Assembly: GCF_000003815.2 (NCBI RefSeq)
Contig: NC_049979.1
Location: 17,346,493-17,404,436 of the forward strand
Length of the DNA: 57,944 nucleotides
Origin: Branchiostoma floridae
Lineage: Eukaryota; Chordata; Leptocardii; Amphioxiformes; Branchiostomatidae
Reading direction: 5' to 3'
A program made the translations under genes and the position numbers. How positions within the stretch are numbered: the stretch's first letter is position 1; every line of letters starts with the position of its first letter. This document shows, piece by piece, positions 1 to 48,126 of this stretch. The notes below the pieces were generated by a model. That model was not told the DNA's origin. It did not search any database and saw only the letters and a list, made by a program, of their open reading frames with translations.

Positions 1-192
1 TGTATGTAAATGTAAATGGTGTATATAGACGTATAGGACTTATAAGGACTCAAAACGATGAAACTTTACCTCTGTTATATACTTTGTCTGACCCTTGCCT
101 CTTCCCTCATGACCTCAATGAAAAGCGGCCTGCAGGCCGATTTGAGCTTTCATGAATAAATAAAGGTTCAAACAAAATCAAACAAACAAATA
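1..192 (+). mobile_element. 3' tail of a LINE-like retroelement
   Basis: The segment has the look of a non-LTR retrotransposon 3' end: a GC-rich palindrome (GCGGCCTGCAGGCCG) in the 3' UTR, then AATAAATAAAGG and a simple A/C-rich tail (TCAAACAAACAAA). It lies in the intron just upstream of the first visible EML5/6 exon. No coding part is visible, so the family (CR1-like is the guess) is not proven. Confidence 0.5.
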
Positions 193-270
193 TTAGCATT
201 GTATGCCAATTTCTATTTTGGGACCCTTCATCTTGTTATAACTTTAATTGTGGCGATATATTGTTTCTGA

Positions 271-37565
<37,295 letters not shown>

Positions 37566-39876
37566 TCCAAGCAACAACTACAGTCTAACTGGCTGCGTGC
37601 TTCCAGAGATATTCCCATGTTGGAATACTGATAGGATGTCGAGAAGATCATGTGACCAGGAAGTCTTTGATGTGACACTGCCTCTAACAGTGGCTTTACA
37701 ACACATACATGTAGTAAGCTTCCTAGAGATCCAGAAAAGTGTAGTATTACATGTAGTTCTTGGTCCCTTCCTGGGGCTAAGGTATCCCAGATGCCATCAT
37801 GGAATCAGGAAAGGCAGGTTATTGCAGGATATTAGAGGTTCTGAAATCTCTGCATTTGGGCAAGTCTTCCCAGGTTTTCCTACTGAAAGTAAAATGGGAA
37901 TATTTCCATGTGAAAACTACTTCTGGATAAGGCTTTTCTCCCAGTGTGTTGTGCTTGTATGTTGATGCACGTTGCTTGAGCCATGGCCAGCCAATATTAC
38001 AAAATCTGTTTGATGACTTGTATTGTAGAAGTGAGCAAGTACTTAATACGAAGACATTGCCATGTTTTTGTTGGCAGCATATTCTTACTGATGTTGAAAA
38101 CTCATAGAAATAACAATGATTTGGAAATCCAGTGTGTACTTTTTTAAATGAGATTTTCACTAATGTTGCAGGAGTTCTAACTGACTTCTCATGAATGGAA
38201 ATTAAATACCAATTTCACTTTAAGCAATCCTACCATACTTAAGATGTTGGCAAATGATAGCTCTCGACAGAAGTACATGTATCTCCTCAACTGGCCAGCC
38301 CTACAATGAGCTTGCATTGTTTCCAGAAGCTAAGTGACGGAAGTAACCAAATCTTTTGTTGGCTATGTAGTATTTACTAAAAATGTATTCATACAAGATG
38401 TCTACTCCAGCAATATATGACACAGTTTTCCAAGATTGTAGACCAATGTGGACATCACCACAGATATAGAAGGCAGCATGTGTGCTTGCTAGTAATTAAA
38501 ACATACTTGAATGGTTGTCATTGCCTTACGCTGCTGCATGACATGCATTGTGTAGCTGTGGTGTGTTTGTTTGGTGTACATACATACATGTACATGTAGG
38601 TGTTGGCAATTTAGGGCTAGTAGCTGGAGTGTCTGACAAAGGTTCAACAAAATGTTATGTTTAAAGGACACTCTACCTTGCCTCATTTGGTGCTAGGATG
38701 GAAAAGATACCACAGACAGGTTGGGAAAGGAATAAGGATTGTATAGAAATATTGGACTTGGTAGCCAGGTTTGAAAGGTGTTGGCGATCTTAGATAACAT
38801 GGGCATTTTCCAAAGAAGCCATGTATGATGAAACATATAAGCCAGCATGTTGACATTTGTACAATACATAATGTTAACATGTATGCCTTGGAGTGACAGA
38901 TTTCTGTACATGTGCATGCCCTAGACAGAAGGATTACAATGAATGGTAGAATTCAACAGTTTCAGAGCCATGAAGCACCGACAATAAGAAGTCTTATGGC
39001 TGTTGATGTGTGATTTTATGAAATTATATAGCAGATAAACAATGCAGACTGGCCCAAGGGTAATGATACATTGTTTACATGTAGCATATACATCGTACAT
39101 GTACATGTATTAGAGGTCAGACAATATTTCTGAAAGGAAAGGCATACATATGGCTACTCAGTATATCCATACACAACATCAGACTTGCACCACATGGTAC
39201 AGAGCCTGGTACCTCATCAGATTAATCAACATCAGCACAGTAAGATATGCCATTTTGAGTACAAGTCTCAATGCCAGAAGGAACAGATCCTTGTAGGAGT
39301 ACTTAGATTTTATCTGCCCAATTATCAGTCTGTCTGATACATGTACCAGTAAGTCCAAGGAACCTGTTAGTGCAAATGGATTGGTGCATTGGTGGTTTGA
39401 ATCCATGTTAACTATTTATGTATGTGTAGTGACATTTTGTCCAGAGACAAAAAAATGACCATTCCATACCTATGGATGACTTTTTTTTATCATTCCATAC
39501 CTTTTTATTCTCCTTCCATGGGGGACAGTTTTGATAAACCATGCACACATTGTACTAGTTCTGTTTACGCTAAATTAATACAAGTGGCTATGGAGCTTAT
39601 TCCTGGTCTGATTTTTTAATTGTCTTAGAGGTAGTGATGAATGTGTAGCAGAGGTTGTATCAACAAAAACCTCAGCAACTGCAATCAAATCAGTTGTACA
39701 TTTTTGTGACTGGTGTATAATGTGATTTTTCTGTATACAAAGAGTCTGAAGTTTTTGTATGTTTTTCTTTGTTGATGCAGCTTACCAGAGGTAATAGGCA
39801 TTAGATGTGTTATGCTTGATTACATGTACAACAGTAGTGCAAATTAATAGTCACAACAGCTCAAGGCATGTATAAA

Positions 39877-39882
39877 TTTATT
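39877..39882 (-). terminator. Candidate polyadenylation signal for the minus-strand docking-domain gene
   Basis: TTTATT on the plus strand, AATAAA on the minus strand, about 580 bases beyond the TGA of the 40459-41424 gene. Confidence 0.35.
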
Positions 39883-39909
39883 CGTGATGACCAAGCCACA
39901 GTACAATAC

Positions 39910-39915
39910 AATAAA
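39910..39915 (+). terminator. Candidate polyadenylation signal for EML5/6
   Basis: AATAAA about 2.3 kb after the stop codon. I did not exhaustively compare earlier variants, so this is only a candidate. Confidence 0.35.
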
Positions 39916-40458
39916 ACAAATTGGTAATGCTATGGATGACTTCTGTCACTTTTTTCTATATACATGTACGTTTACTGCGTAACATAATTAGGACAGAAAC
40001 CAACTGATTGTTATGCCTACCAATATTTTATATAGGCTTTGAGCAAACTTAGTCCTTTGATTTATCAACATGATCAGTGTGTCAATCTATTCACATTCTT
40101 CATAACTCCTAAATTCCAAAGGCAATGAAGTAGACATAGGGTCATGTTTGCTCTTTGCAAGGGATGATTCCCCTTAATTACTGCTGTTGATATGTATAAA
40201 CCAATTCCATCTTTACAACTGGATGATTAATGGAAAGTTATAACAGTGAAACTTTTAAAGAATGACTGCTGAAAATATGTGTCAAATGACCACTGTAAAC
40301 AGGTGCTCAAGATCTTTAACTTCACATTGCACTAAAAGAAAAAGTGCAATTATTACCCTGTCCTGAGCCAACCACAGACCATGAAATGTCATTTCACTAT
40401 GTACATGGTACAGCTAGTAAAAGTAAAAGACCATGGGATGTCATGTTTGATATGCCAG

Positions 40459-41424
40459 TCATGAGCCTTGCTCCTGTTCTTTCTTTTGCGTCTCCACTTC
40501 CTTTGCCCATTTCTCTTCACGCTCTTTTATCATGCCCTCTACCTTTTCCAACATAAACTGCAGTGGGTCGGCTGGACGGTCGTAAACGATGTTGGCAGTC
40601 AGACCCTGAAGTGAATGCAAAGTGTTTAATTAATGACAATATCTTTACCTGTTTTGGAGATCTAGACATTATAGATATGTTCCACTTAAGGTTTTCTAAA
40701 ACACGGATAGTATAGTATAAAGACTTTAAATACATGAGGTGACAAAGATCGAAGTACCGTTAACTTTTGAAGGCTGGGTAAATCACTGAATCCATCGAGT
40801 ATAAGTTACCGAACCACTGCAGAAGAAAATTTTAGGGGACAGTTGCGCTATTATATTATTAATGGTATTATGCATTTTCATAAGAAATTAAAAGAGCCCC
40901 GAAGGTCGGGTTCGTTTAGATATATCTTCAAATACTAAGGAAATATCCACATGCATTGAATCTGATTTACCCCCTACTGTACGTCCACACAGCCAGAAAT
41001 CACATTCATTGGTCAATTTTAGCATCCGAATAACCACCTGTTAGTAGCGTTATGTCGTTGAGATTAGCACAAAGCACCAGAACTTTGTGGCATTGCATAC
41101 CTTAAACAGTTCCATGACCTGGTGTTTTTCCAGGTATTTGAGCGCTCTCGTGTAAGGATCCTCCATAGGTGATTGGTATCCGAATAATTCGTCCCTCAAC
41201 TCTTCGTCCCAAATATCTGGCCCTCCCTGGTCGGCCCCTGCTGAGGTGAGCTCCCTCCGAATCTCCTGGTCCGCCGCCTGCTGTTCCGCCGTGGCCTCGG
41301 GGATGTCATTGTGACTCTGTTTAGTTTCTTGTTCCGTCATTAAGACTTTATCAGTCCCTCCTTGTTGTGTATTTGTGTCGTCAGAAGAGGGAACCACGTC
41401 CCCTCCCGGCACTTCGGACGCCAT
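40459..41424 (-). CDS. Small RIIa/DPY-30-like docking-domain protein, probably ciliary
   Basis: Two exons on the minus strand: 41101-41424 (ATG start, 108 codons) and 40459-40605 (48 codons plus TGA). The junction is AAG|GTATGC and CACTTCAG|GG, phase 0, giving about 156 residues. Residues 1-75 are acidic, Gln/Thr-rich and probably disordered. Then comes YLEKHQVMELFKGLT, followed by NIVYDRPADPLQFMLEKVE, the two-helix pattern with a central R-P-x-D-P turn seen in RIIa/DPY-30-type dimerisation-docking domains (DPY30-domain proteins, AK5 N-terminus, EFCAB10). A charged helix (KEREEKWAKEVETQKKEQEQ) closes the protein. Such domains bind amphipathic helices and are common in radial-spoke and sperm-tail proteins. 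An exact RFX X-box sits 22 bases upstream of the ATG. The orthologue name is not known to me. Confidence 0.85.
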
Positions 41425-41445
41425 TGTTGAAGCGGAAGGATCTCA

Positions 41446-41459
41446 GTTTCCATGAGAAC
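41446..41459. promoter_or_regulatory. RFX X-box
   Basis: GTTTCCATGAGAAC matches the 14-base ciliary X-box consensus GTHNYYATRRNAAC at every position. It lies 22 bases upstream of the minus-strand ATG, inside the usual window for RFX-driven ciliary genes. Confidence 0.7.
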
Positions 41460-41719
41460 AGGTGGGTGAAGCGCCGGGAACACTATCTACTGATAATAAT
41501 ATTCATCCGCGAGTTGACCTGAACGCATTAAAACGTACAGATTCGTAAGGTAACTTAGTGCATTGTAACATTAGAAGAATGAGCAACATAACTTGTTTCC
41601 CTTAATAAACTCTTTATTATATTTTTATATCACAAAATTATCTTTTTATATTCTAAACATATATATTTGACACTTAGCGAGTTTATACACGTTTTGATAG
41701 TTTTCCATGTTTGCTGCTG

Positions 41720-41733
41720 TCATCACGTGATGA
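41720..41733. promoter_or_regulatory. Palindromic E-box
   Basis: TCATCACGTGATGA is a perfect 14-base palindrome around CACGTG, the type of site bound by USF or MiT/TFE bHLH-zip dimers. It lies about 134 bases upstream of the Rel ATG. Confidence 0.5.
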
Positions 41734-41749
41734 TACTAATAGGTCGATA

Positions 41750-41760
41750 GGGGATTCCCC
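41750..41760. promoter_or_regulatory. Palindromic kappaB site in the Rel promoter
   Basis: GGGGATTCCCC fits the kappaB consensus GGGRNWYYCC on both strands. It lies 107-117 bases upstream of the Rel start codon, so Rel dimers could regulate their own gene. Confidence 0.65.
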
Positions 41761-41866
41761 GAACGTCATCGGGAGTTTTTACTTCAAAATCTGGGGAATT
41801 TTGGGCCCAAAATAGGCACTGACATCACATAATTTTCCAACATCGTGGAATCCTTATATTCCCGGG

Positions 41867-44800
41867 ATGGCTGAAACCTCAGGTAAGTGAATAGAAACTC
41901 TACATGAGTGTGTGTCGTAGATAAACTTTCTCCGTGCAACGAAGGACATCATCACGGAAGTGAAACTAAAAAGAGGAAGAAAGCGCATGGGGAGGGCGGT
42001 TTACATAGAGAGAAAGCTCAACAGGTAAACATTGGCAAAGATTGGTGTGTGTCTGCGTATGTAACGTTGATCAGAGGAGGATAATTTTCATCTTCAAATG
42101 CTCTACATTAGTTTGTGTGTGTGTGTGTGTGTGTCTGATGAACATTCTTGTAAACTTTCCGACCAAAGAACAATGGCTCTCTACAGTTTTCACGAGGTTT
42201 GCAAGATGTTCGTGAGTTCGCATATTTGGTAGACAAAGGAGGTCTCCTTCGGTTGACTTCACACGTATGATGTTTGATCATGTTCATGTTTCAGTTATCA
42301 TCAGTGTGACCTTAGACAGGCAGTAGTAAGCGTGATCAATGCGTGTCTTATATATGAATATTGGTGATGGATTTTTCAGGTGTGACTGTTTGTATGTAAC
42401 ATGACTAAGCACTCATATACAGTGATCTATTGTTTAATACAGGCAACGATACTAATGTATTACTGCATGAAAGGTTCATGTAGTAACAATATTACATCTA
42501 ATTGAAATGTTGTCGAAGACTTGTCGAAGACAAGTCAATGTGTCAGAAAAGTTAGCACATCAAAGGTGTAGCAATCCATACTGACAATCATTCTGCATGA
42601 TGATGCCTCGTTGATTTAATTGACCAATTGGCTAGAACAGCAGATAAGAGGGAGACAATAACAACGCTGATAACTACGGATTTTGCCAAGGCGTTCGACC
42701 TTGTGGACCACAGCATAGCCGTTTCAAGCCTACTTGGAGCAGGTCTACGAAGCTCGCTCGCCAAATGGGTATGTTCGTTCCTGTCCACTAGAAAGCAGAG
42801 AGTGATGTACAAGGGAACGTATTCAGATTGGAGGGAGACGACCTGTGGCCTACCACAAGGAACAGTGTTAGGCCCCTTAATCTTCCTTGCTCTAATCAAC
42901 AGTGCAAGTGAGGATTCCCTTGCTAGGAGGTGGAAGTTCGTGGATGATCTTAACTTAGCTGAGAGCAGGTTGATCCGGGACACCTCAACAATTCAAACGG
43001 ACCTCAACAGCCTCGACCAATGGGCATCCACAAGAAAGATGAAACTTCACCCCAAAAAATGCAAAGCCATGCACGTGGTCTTTACGAGAACAGTCCTTCC
43101 ACTGCCACCCCTGTCTATTGCTGGCCAACCGTTAGAGGAGGTCAAGATAGTTAAACTCCTCGGCTTGTTCATCCAGGCTGACCTTGGTTGGAACGTACAT
43201 GTAGACCACATTGTCAAACAAGGCAACCGAAAGCTATTCATGCTTAAACAACTCAACCAGTTCGATCTGTCTAGGGATGACATACTTACCTGCTACAAAA
43301 CATTCGTCCGTCCAAGCTGTGAGTACGCAGCGCCTGCCTGGCATCCTGGACTAACTGCCAGACAACGACGCAGGATCGAATTCATCCAGAAACGCGCATG
43401 TCGGATAATACTCCGCTCTGCCTACACTTCATACCCAGAGGCGTGCCGGATTCTGAACTTGTCTACCCTAGATCAGAGGAGAGACCACCTCTGCCTGCAG
43501 TTCGCCCAGAAACTCCTCCAGTCACCGGACTTCCGTCACTGGCTACCACAAACCCGGGGGGCTATCACTGGGAGAGCCACAAGGGCCAGCAACCAACTAG
43601 ACACTGTCAAACCCAGAACTGAGCGCTATAAAAAAAGTGCAATCCCATATATGATATGCCTGCTGAACAAAAATAATGGAAATTAATGTTAACAATGCAA
43701 CTGTATATTATCTATTGTATATATGTAACGTTTTTTTAATGATTTTATTGTATTTGTAGCACAGAGGTGCTGTACAGCAAGGCCGTAATTCAACCTCTGG
43801 TTGCCAGTGCCTTGTTTTTATTCTGAATAAACCATTTGATTGATTGATTGATTGATTGATGTAATTTAGAACTTGGGATTCCCCAAAAGAAAAGCTGTAG
43901 ACTGCTCCACCCAGGAAAAAGTCACTACCACAATTATCAAGCTAGTTTTGAAGGTTGAAGACTGTTTCACCCTGACTGATTTATTTATAATGTTGTCTGG
44001 AATCCTCTGCCTTCAGAGTACATGTACTTATCATTGTGGCATCCTGCCATCTTCCTTCCAGATCCCAGCCTGCTGGATGATGTTTGTCCCAGCATGCCAC
44101 TGGAGACCATGCTGAAACTGTTAGACCAGCCCGGACCACAGAGTCCCATGGATGAAACACAAAGAGCTGTTATGGAAGTTCTGGACAGAGACAATACTGC
44201 TGTCATGGAAGTGTTAAATAGGGACCCTACAGAGAGGGCAGCTCCTGTAGTTGTTAATGGAGATCCGGACACTTCCATGGTGGGGGTTCTCAACAGTGAT
44301 GATCAAGTAGCAGTGATGGACGTGTTAAACAGGGACCCGTATGCAGGGGAGGTAACTTTTGTACAAGAGACAAAAACAAACATTCCTCCTCCAGGAGAAC
44401 CAAACAAAATTGTTTATGTGGGAACTGTGGACTCTGTGAACAATGAGTCTATCACCATCAGTGGGTCACAGCTGCCCATGGATTGGGACACATTTCAAGA
44501 ACTTGGTAAGCAGTCAATTTATTCTGTACCTGTGTGCTTATCCCAGTTGATATAGATTGCTGTATACTGTGGTGATGGATTTGAAAGTTGCACAGCAGCA
44601 ATATTTACCTGCCACAAGTTTCTTCACTTCTTTGTGATGATTTGACATGTAACATTTCAAGTTGGACGGAATGAAGACTTTTCTGTCTTGTATCATTTCA
44701 GAGGAAATCATCAAGAAAGATGCGATGCTGTCATCCACAACTGTGAAGCAGGAGCAGCCGGAGCACAGGGAACTGGCAGCATGTAGGTTCCAGGCAGTAA

Positions 44801-47800
44801 AAGAGAAGAAACCACCGGTTATTGAGATCATTGAGCAACCCAAGGCACGGAGCCTGCGGTTTCGCTACGAGTGTGAGGGGCGGTCAGCAGGCAGCATCCT
44901 GGGAGAGAACTCCTCACCTGAAAACAGAACGTACCCAACCATACGGGTCAGTTTCTTACACACCTTCGTCATCTTATTGAGTTTCTTAGACATCATTGTA
45001 CATATTCATCTTTCTATTAGAGTTGTCATATTGTTTGCTGTGATATCTTTATTCAGGTGTTTTCATTCCCTCGCTATCCATCTGTTATCCTTCTCAATCT
45101 GGTTTGTTTATTTAATTGTGTAATACCATTATCATTGCAGCTGCTAAACTGCAGCGGTCCTGCCATGATCCTGGTTTCCTTGGTAACCAAGGATGACCCA
45201 CCCAAGCCCCACCCTCACAGCCTTGTGGGTAAAGGATGTATCCATGGCATCTGTAAAATCAACGTACCAGACTGTGGGGCACCAATCAGGTGTGTACAGC
45301 ATCACAACATCTCTTTTGTCTATCGTTTATTTTTGTTTCTTGTCAATGTACTGTTATGGGTTTGTGTAAAATGCTCAAATCAAAAGTTACTCAAGCAAGT
45401 AGATAAAACTTGCAAACGGTGAGACATTTCAAATACCATCTGCTGTCTTTCATCAGTGAATAAACAGAATCTGAAGTCCAACAGGTATCACTTTACCAGA
45501 ATCAGTGAATGCTTATGTTTATCAGAGATTAAAGTAAGACAATTAGAATACTTTTAAGATACTGTAACATACTAGTGAAAGGTTTATCTGCATATGTTTT
45601 AGCAAACACAACCGGTGTCATGTCCTGTACTGACTAGTCCTCCCCTCCCCCTGTCAGCTTCCCTAACCTGGGGATCCAGTGTGTGAAGAGGAAGGAGATC
45701 ACCCAGGCTCTGGCCCAGAGAATACGGCTGGGGATCGACCCCTTCCACACCTACAGCAGACACAAGGGGAAGATGGACGAGGTGGACCTGAACACGGTCC
45801 GGCTGTGTTTCCAGGCCTTCCTGCCCCACCCTCAGACTGGACAGTGCACCGTGCCGGTCCCCCCCAGGGTGTCCATGCCCATCCATGATAAGAAGGCACC
45901 CGGAGCAGCTGAGCTGAGAATATGTAAGATGAACAAAGTGTCTGGCCCTGTGACTGGAGGGGACGAGGTGACACTGCTGTGTGACAAGGTCCAGAGAGGT
46001 GAGATAGAGTCTGATCTCTCTCTCCATTAAGACATACCAAGAGTCGTAGTGTTTCACAATCTTACTGTAACTGTTCTTGATGAAGGTTACACATCCAGAC
46101 AATGAGATATACCAAATAACAGCTACTCAAGCAACTTGATATGATTTTGGAAACGGTCAGACATTTCAGATTTTTAGACTGTGACCTGCTGTTCAGCAAG
46201 ATGTCCGCAGTACTGTCAATGACCATTTCCAAAATCTTACACAATGTTTAAGTAACTGCTATTTAGCATGCAACAGTTCTCCTTTCCTTCTTTGCACTTA
46301 TCATTCATGTACATGTAATTGGTAGATGTACATGTATAGATATAATTGTACTTGAAGTTGTTTTGAATATCAAAACAAGTTCATGGATAACATGTTGATG
46401 TATATTCTTGCCTCCCCCAGATGACATTGAAGTGGTCTTCACAGCCAAGCCCATGGGAATCAAGTGGGAGTCCAGGGGAGACTTCTCACCTACTGAGGTA
46501 CACAGACAGGTGAGGACAGGTGGCTGATACACTAGTCATGTAGACTTGCAATTTCTACACATCACTTTGTAATTCCCCATACTAACAGCATGTATTGTTT
46601 TCCTGCTTCATTGTTCTGGAAGTGTGTAGAATATTGTGCCTTCCAACTAATGTTGACCATTGAATTTTTTTTCTTTGTAGGTTGCCATTGTTTTCAAGGC
46701 TCCTGCATACTTTAACCTGACCATAAAGGAGCCAGTCAGAGTCCAGGTGCGGCTGAGGCGCCCGTCCGATGGGGAGGAAAGTGAGCCATTTGACTGGACG
46801 TACACTCCAGTGGACAAAGGTGTGTTTCTCAGTGTTGGAGACAGATATTGTGTGCAAAGGTACTTTTACTAGCTTGCAGGACCCAAATTACTAGGACTTG
46901 GAGTATGACTATCTAAGTGATTTGTTTTGTCCATTGCTTGCCCCACAGATGAACACAGTGTTGAGTCAAAGAGACGTAAGAAGATGCCAGACTTTGCCAA
47001 GTTCCTGAACGTCCCTCCCTGCAGTGGGGCAGCAGCAGGGCCACCTCATACACACCGGATGGCAAGGTCCAACAGTAAGTATTCTCAACTTCTCCCATTA
47101 ACTATTTTAATGCTTTAGGATGTTTCTCTCATTACCATCTCACTATACAAGGTATGACTGCATATGGCAGACATGTTTTGCATTGAGTTGAATAAATAAG
47201 TAACTTATAACATTCCTGCAGTGAGAGGCATTCCCATGGAGACACTACAGACACGCCCATCCCCAGCAGCTGCAGCAGCATCGCTGCCTGTGTCCGAGGA
47301 TGTCCGACAGCTGTTGCGCAGGAAAGTCCAAGGTCAAGGAGGATCACAGCAGCTGTTCATGCCTCCCATGCAAACAGGACAGTTCAAGCAAGGTATGTTG
47401 GTTGTGATTATTTGAGTGTCTTCCATGTATTGAATTTTATAATGGAATATTGTGTCATTTCTTTTGTGTCTGTTTGCATGTCTCTGCTTCAGATATCAGA
47501 TGATATGAAGAGTTCTCAGGAGTCTGTTTGCTTCCACAGATCCAGACCTGGCTTTTGTCCCCTCGAGTCAGCCTCCCACCCAGCCTGTCCTGGCTGCTGC
47601 AGGCTCCGGTGCCGCTGCCATGAGAGCTGCTCCACCAGTCTACCCACCATCTTCTCAGCCAGCCTACCCTCCCCAGCTCTCAGGAGTCACCCTCAGTGGG
47701 CTGATGCAGGCCACCAAGTCCAACATCCCCCAGGCCTCCAGGGTGGACCCTACAGGTGTCGTCTACAACCCCTCAACCTTCATCAGCAGGGGTGGGCGGA

Positions 47801-48126
47801 AGTCTGCCAAAACTGCAGCGTCTGCGGCTAAACCAAAGCCACCACCGACCACGACTTCCTCTGCCTCAGGGGACAAGAACAGCTTCACAACAACAGACCT
47901 GTCATCACTGGGACTGACTTTCACACAGGTACAGGTACAGAAACCAGACCCACAGGCAGGGGCGCAGGCTGAGGTTTACCTGGAACCGTACCAGGGTGGG
48001 GATGAGCTGTTAAACTCCATAGATATCAGCTCCCTGGAGCTGGGGTCGGAGGTCACCATTGATGCCAACACTCATGCTGACCTTAATGAGTTACTGGAGT
48101 TGGTCAAACAGAACAAGGAGGAGTGA
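41867..48126 (+). CDS. Rel: Class II Rel/NF-kB transcription factor (c-Rel/RelA/RelB/Dorsal type)
   Basis: Complete gene, ten coding exons: 41867-41882, 44062-44505, 44702-44946, 45141-45289, 45658-45998, 46421-46509, 46681-46819, 46949-47074, 47222-47392 and 47540-48126 (TGA). Frames join cleanly, giving 768 residues. Residues 1-190 are an unusual N-terminal extension with a four-copy repeat and VKQE, a SUMO-type motif. The Rel homology domain follows: DNA-recognition loop [17 protein letters not shown], then [20 protein letters not shown] and [12 protein letters not shown]. The dimerisation domain has the PKA-type RRPSD site, then the nuclear signal KRRKK at about residue 485. The Pro/Ser/Gln-rich tail ends in acidic hydrophobic patches ([25 protein letters not shown]) that resemble transactivation domains. 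The protein has no ankyrin repeats, which separates it from NFKB1/2. It should be held in the cytoplasm by an IkappaB and act as a nuclear dimer. Confidence 0.96.
42112..42133. repeat. (GT)n microsatellite
   Basis: About ten GT units in Rel intron 1. Confidence 0.9.
42590..43860 (+). mobile_element. 5'-truncated LINE (CR1/Jockey-like) with reverse transcriptase C-terminal half
   Basis: An open frame from 42604 to 43686 encodes the C-terminal half of a non-LTR reverse transcriptase, from the [13 protein letters not shown] motif through [11 protein letters not shown] and FVDDLNLAE (the F-x-DD catalytic box) to the thumb and a CR1/Jockey-like tail ([15 protein letters not shown]). The N-terminal endonuclease half is missing. 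The 3' UTR has AATAAA and ends in five or more TTGA units (43836-43860), typical of such elements. It sits in sense orientation in the first Rel intron. The frame is open to its stop, so the insertion is fairly young. The 5' breakpoint is approximate and no target duplication was found. Confidence 0.88.
44166..44340 (+). other. Four-copy VMEVLNRDP repeat in the Rel N-terminal extension
   Basis: Four related segments are encoded in tandem-like order: [30 protein letters not shown] and [10 protein letters not shown]. Copies 1 and 2 are adjacent, copies 3 and 4 are adjacent, and 15-16 codons separate the pairs. I know of no such repeat in vertebrate Rel proteins. Confidence 0.85.

Larger units (their letters stand above)
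37566..40458. other. EML5/6 3' UTR and convergent gene-end region
   Basis: AT-rich sequence after the EML5/6 stop. Candidate polyadenylation signals are AATAAA at 39910-39915 on the plus strand (a long ~2.3-kb 3' UTR) and AATAAA on the minus strand at 39877-39882 (for the docking-domain gene). If both are used, the two transcripts overlap tail-to-tail. Short open frames here have no family support. Confidence 0.55.
41425..41866. promoter_or_regulatory. Bidirectional promoter between the docking-domain gene and Rel
   Basis: 442 bases separate the two divergent start codons, so both promoters and 5' UTRs lie here. Visible motifs are an ETS-like GCGGAAGG near 41432, an RFX X-box (41446-41459), an E-box palindrome (41720-41733) and a palindromic kappaB site (41750-41760). 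There is no obvious TATA box next to either start. Confidence 0.75.
41883..44061 (+). other. Rel intron 1
   Basis: The first intron separates the five-codon first coding exon from the rest (ACCTCAG|GTAAGT to CTTCCAG). It contains a GT dinucleotide run at 42112-42133 and the LINE at about 42590-43860. Regulatory content is otherwise not recognised. Confidence 0.8.

Noticed and set aside
41800-41812. Second kappaB-like sequence (GGGGAATTTTGGG)
   Set aside because: It lacks the CC end required by GGGRNWYYCC; only the site at 41750 is kept.
42588-42983. 131-codon frame on the minus strand
   Set aside because: It is antisense to the reverse transcriptase frame of the LINE, a shadow.
45599-46102. 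167-codon frame on the minus strand
   Set aside because: It is antisense to the GC-rich Rel homology exon at 45658-45998, a composition artefact.
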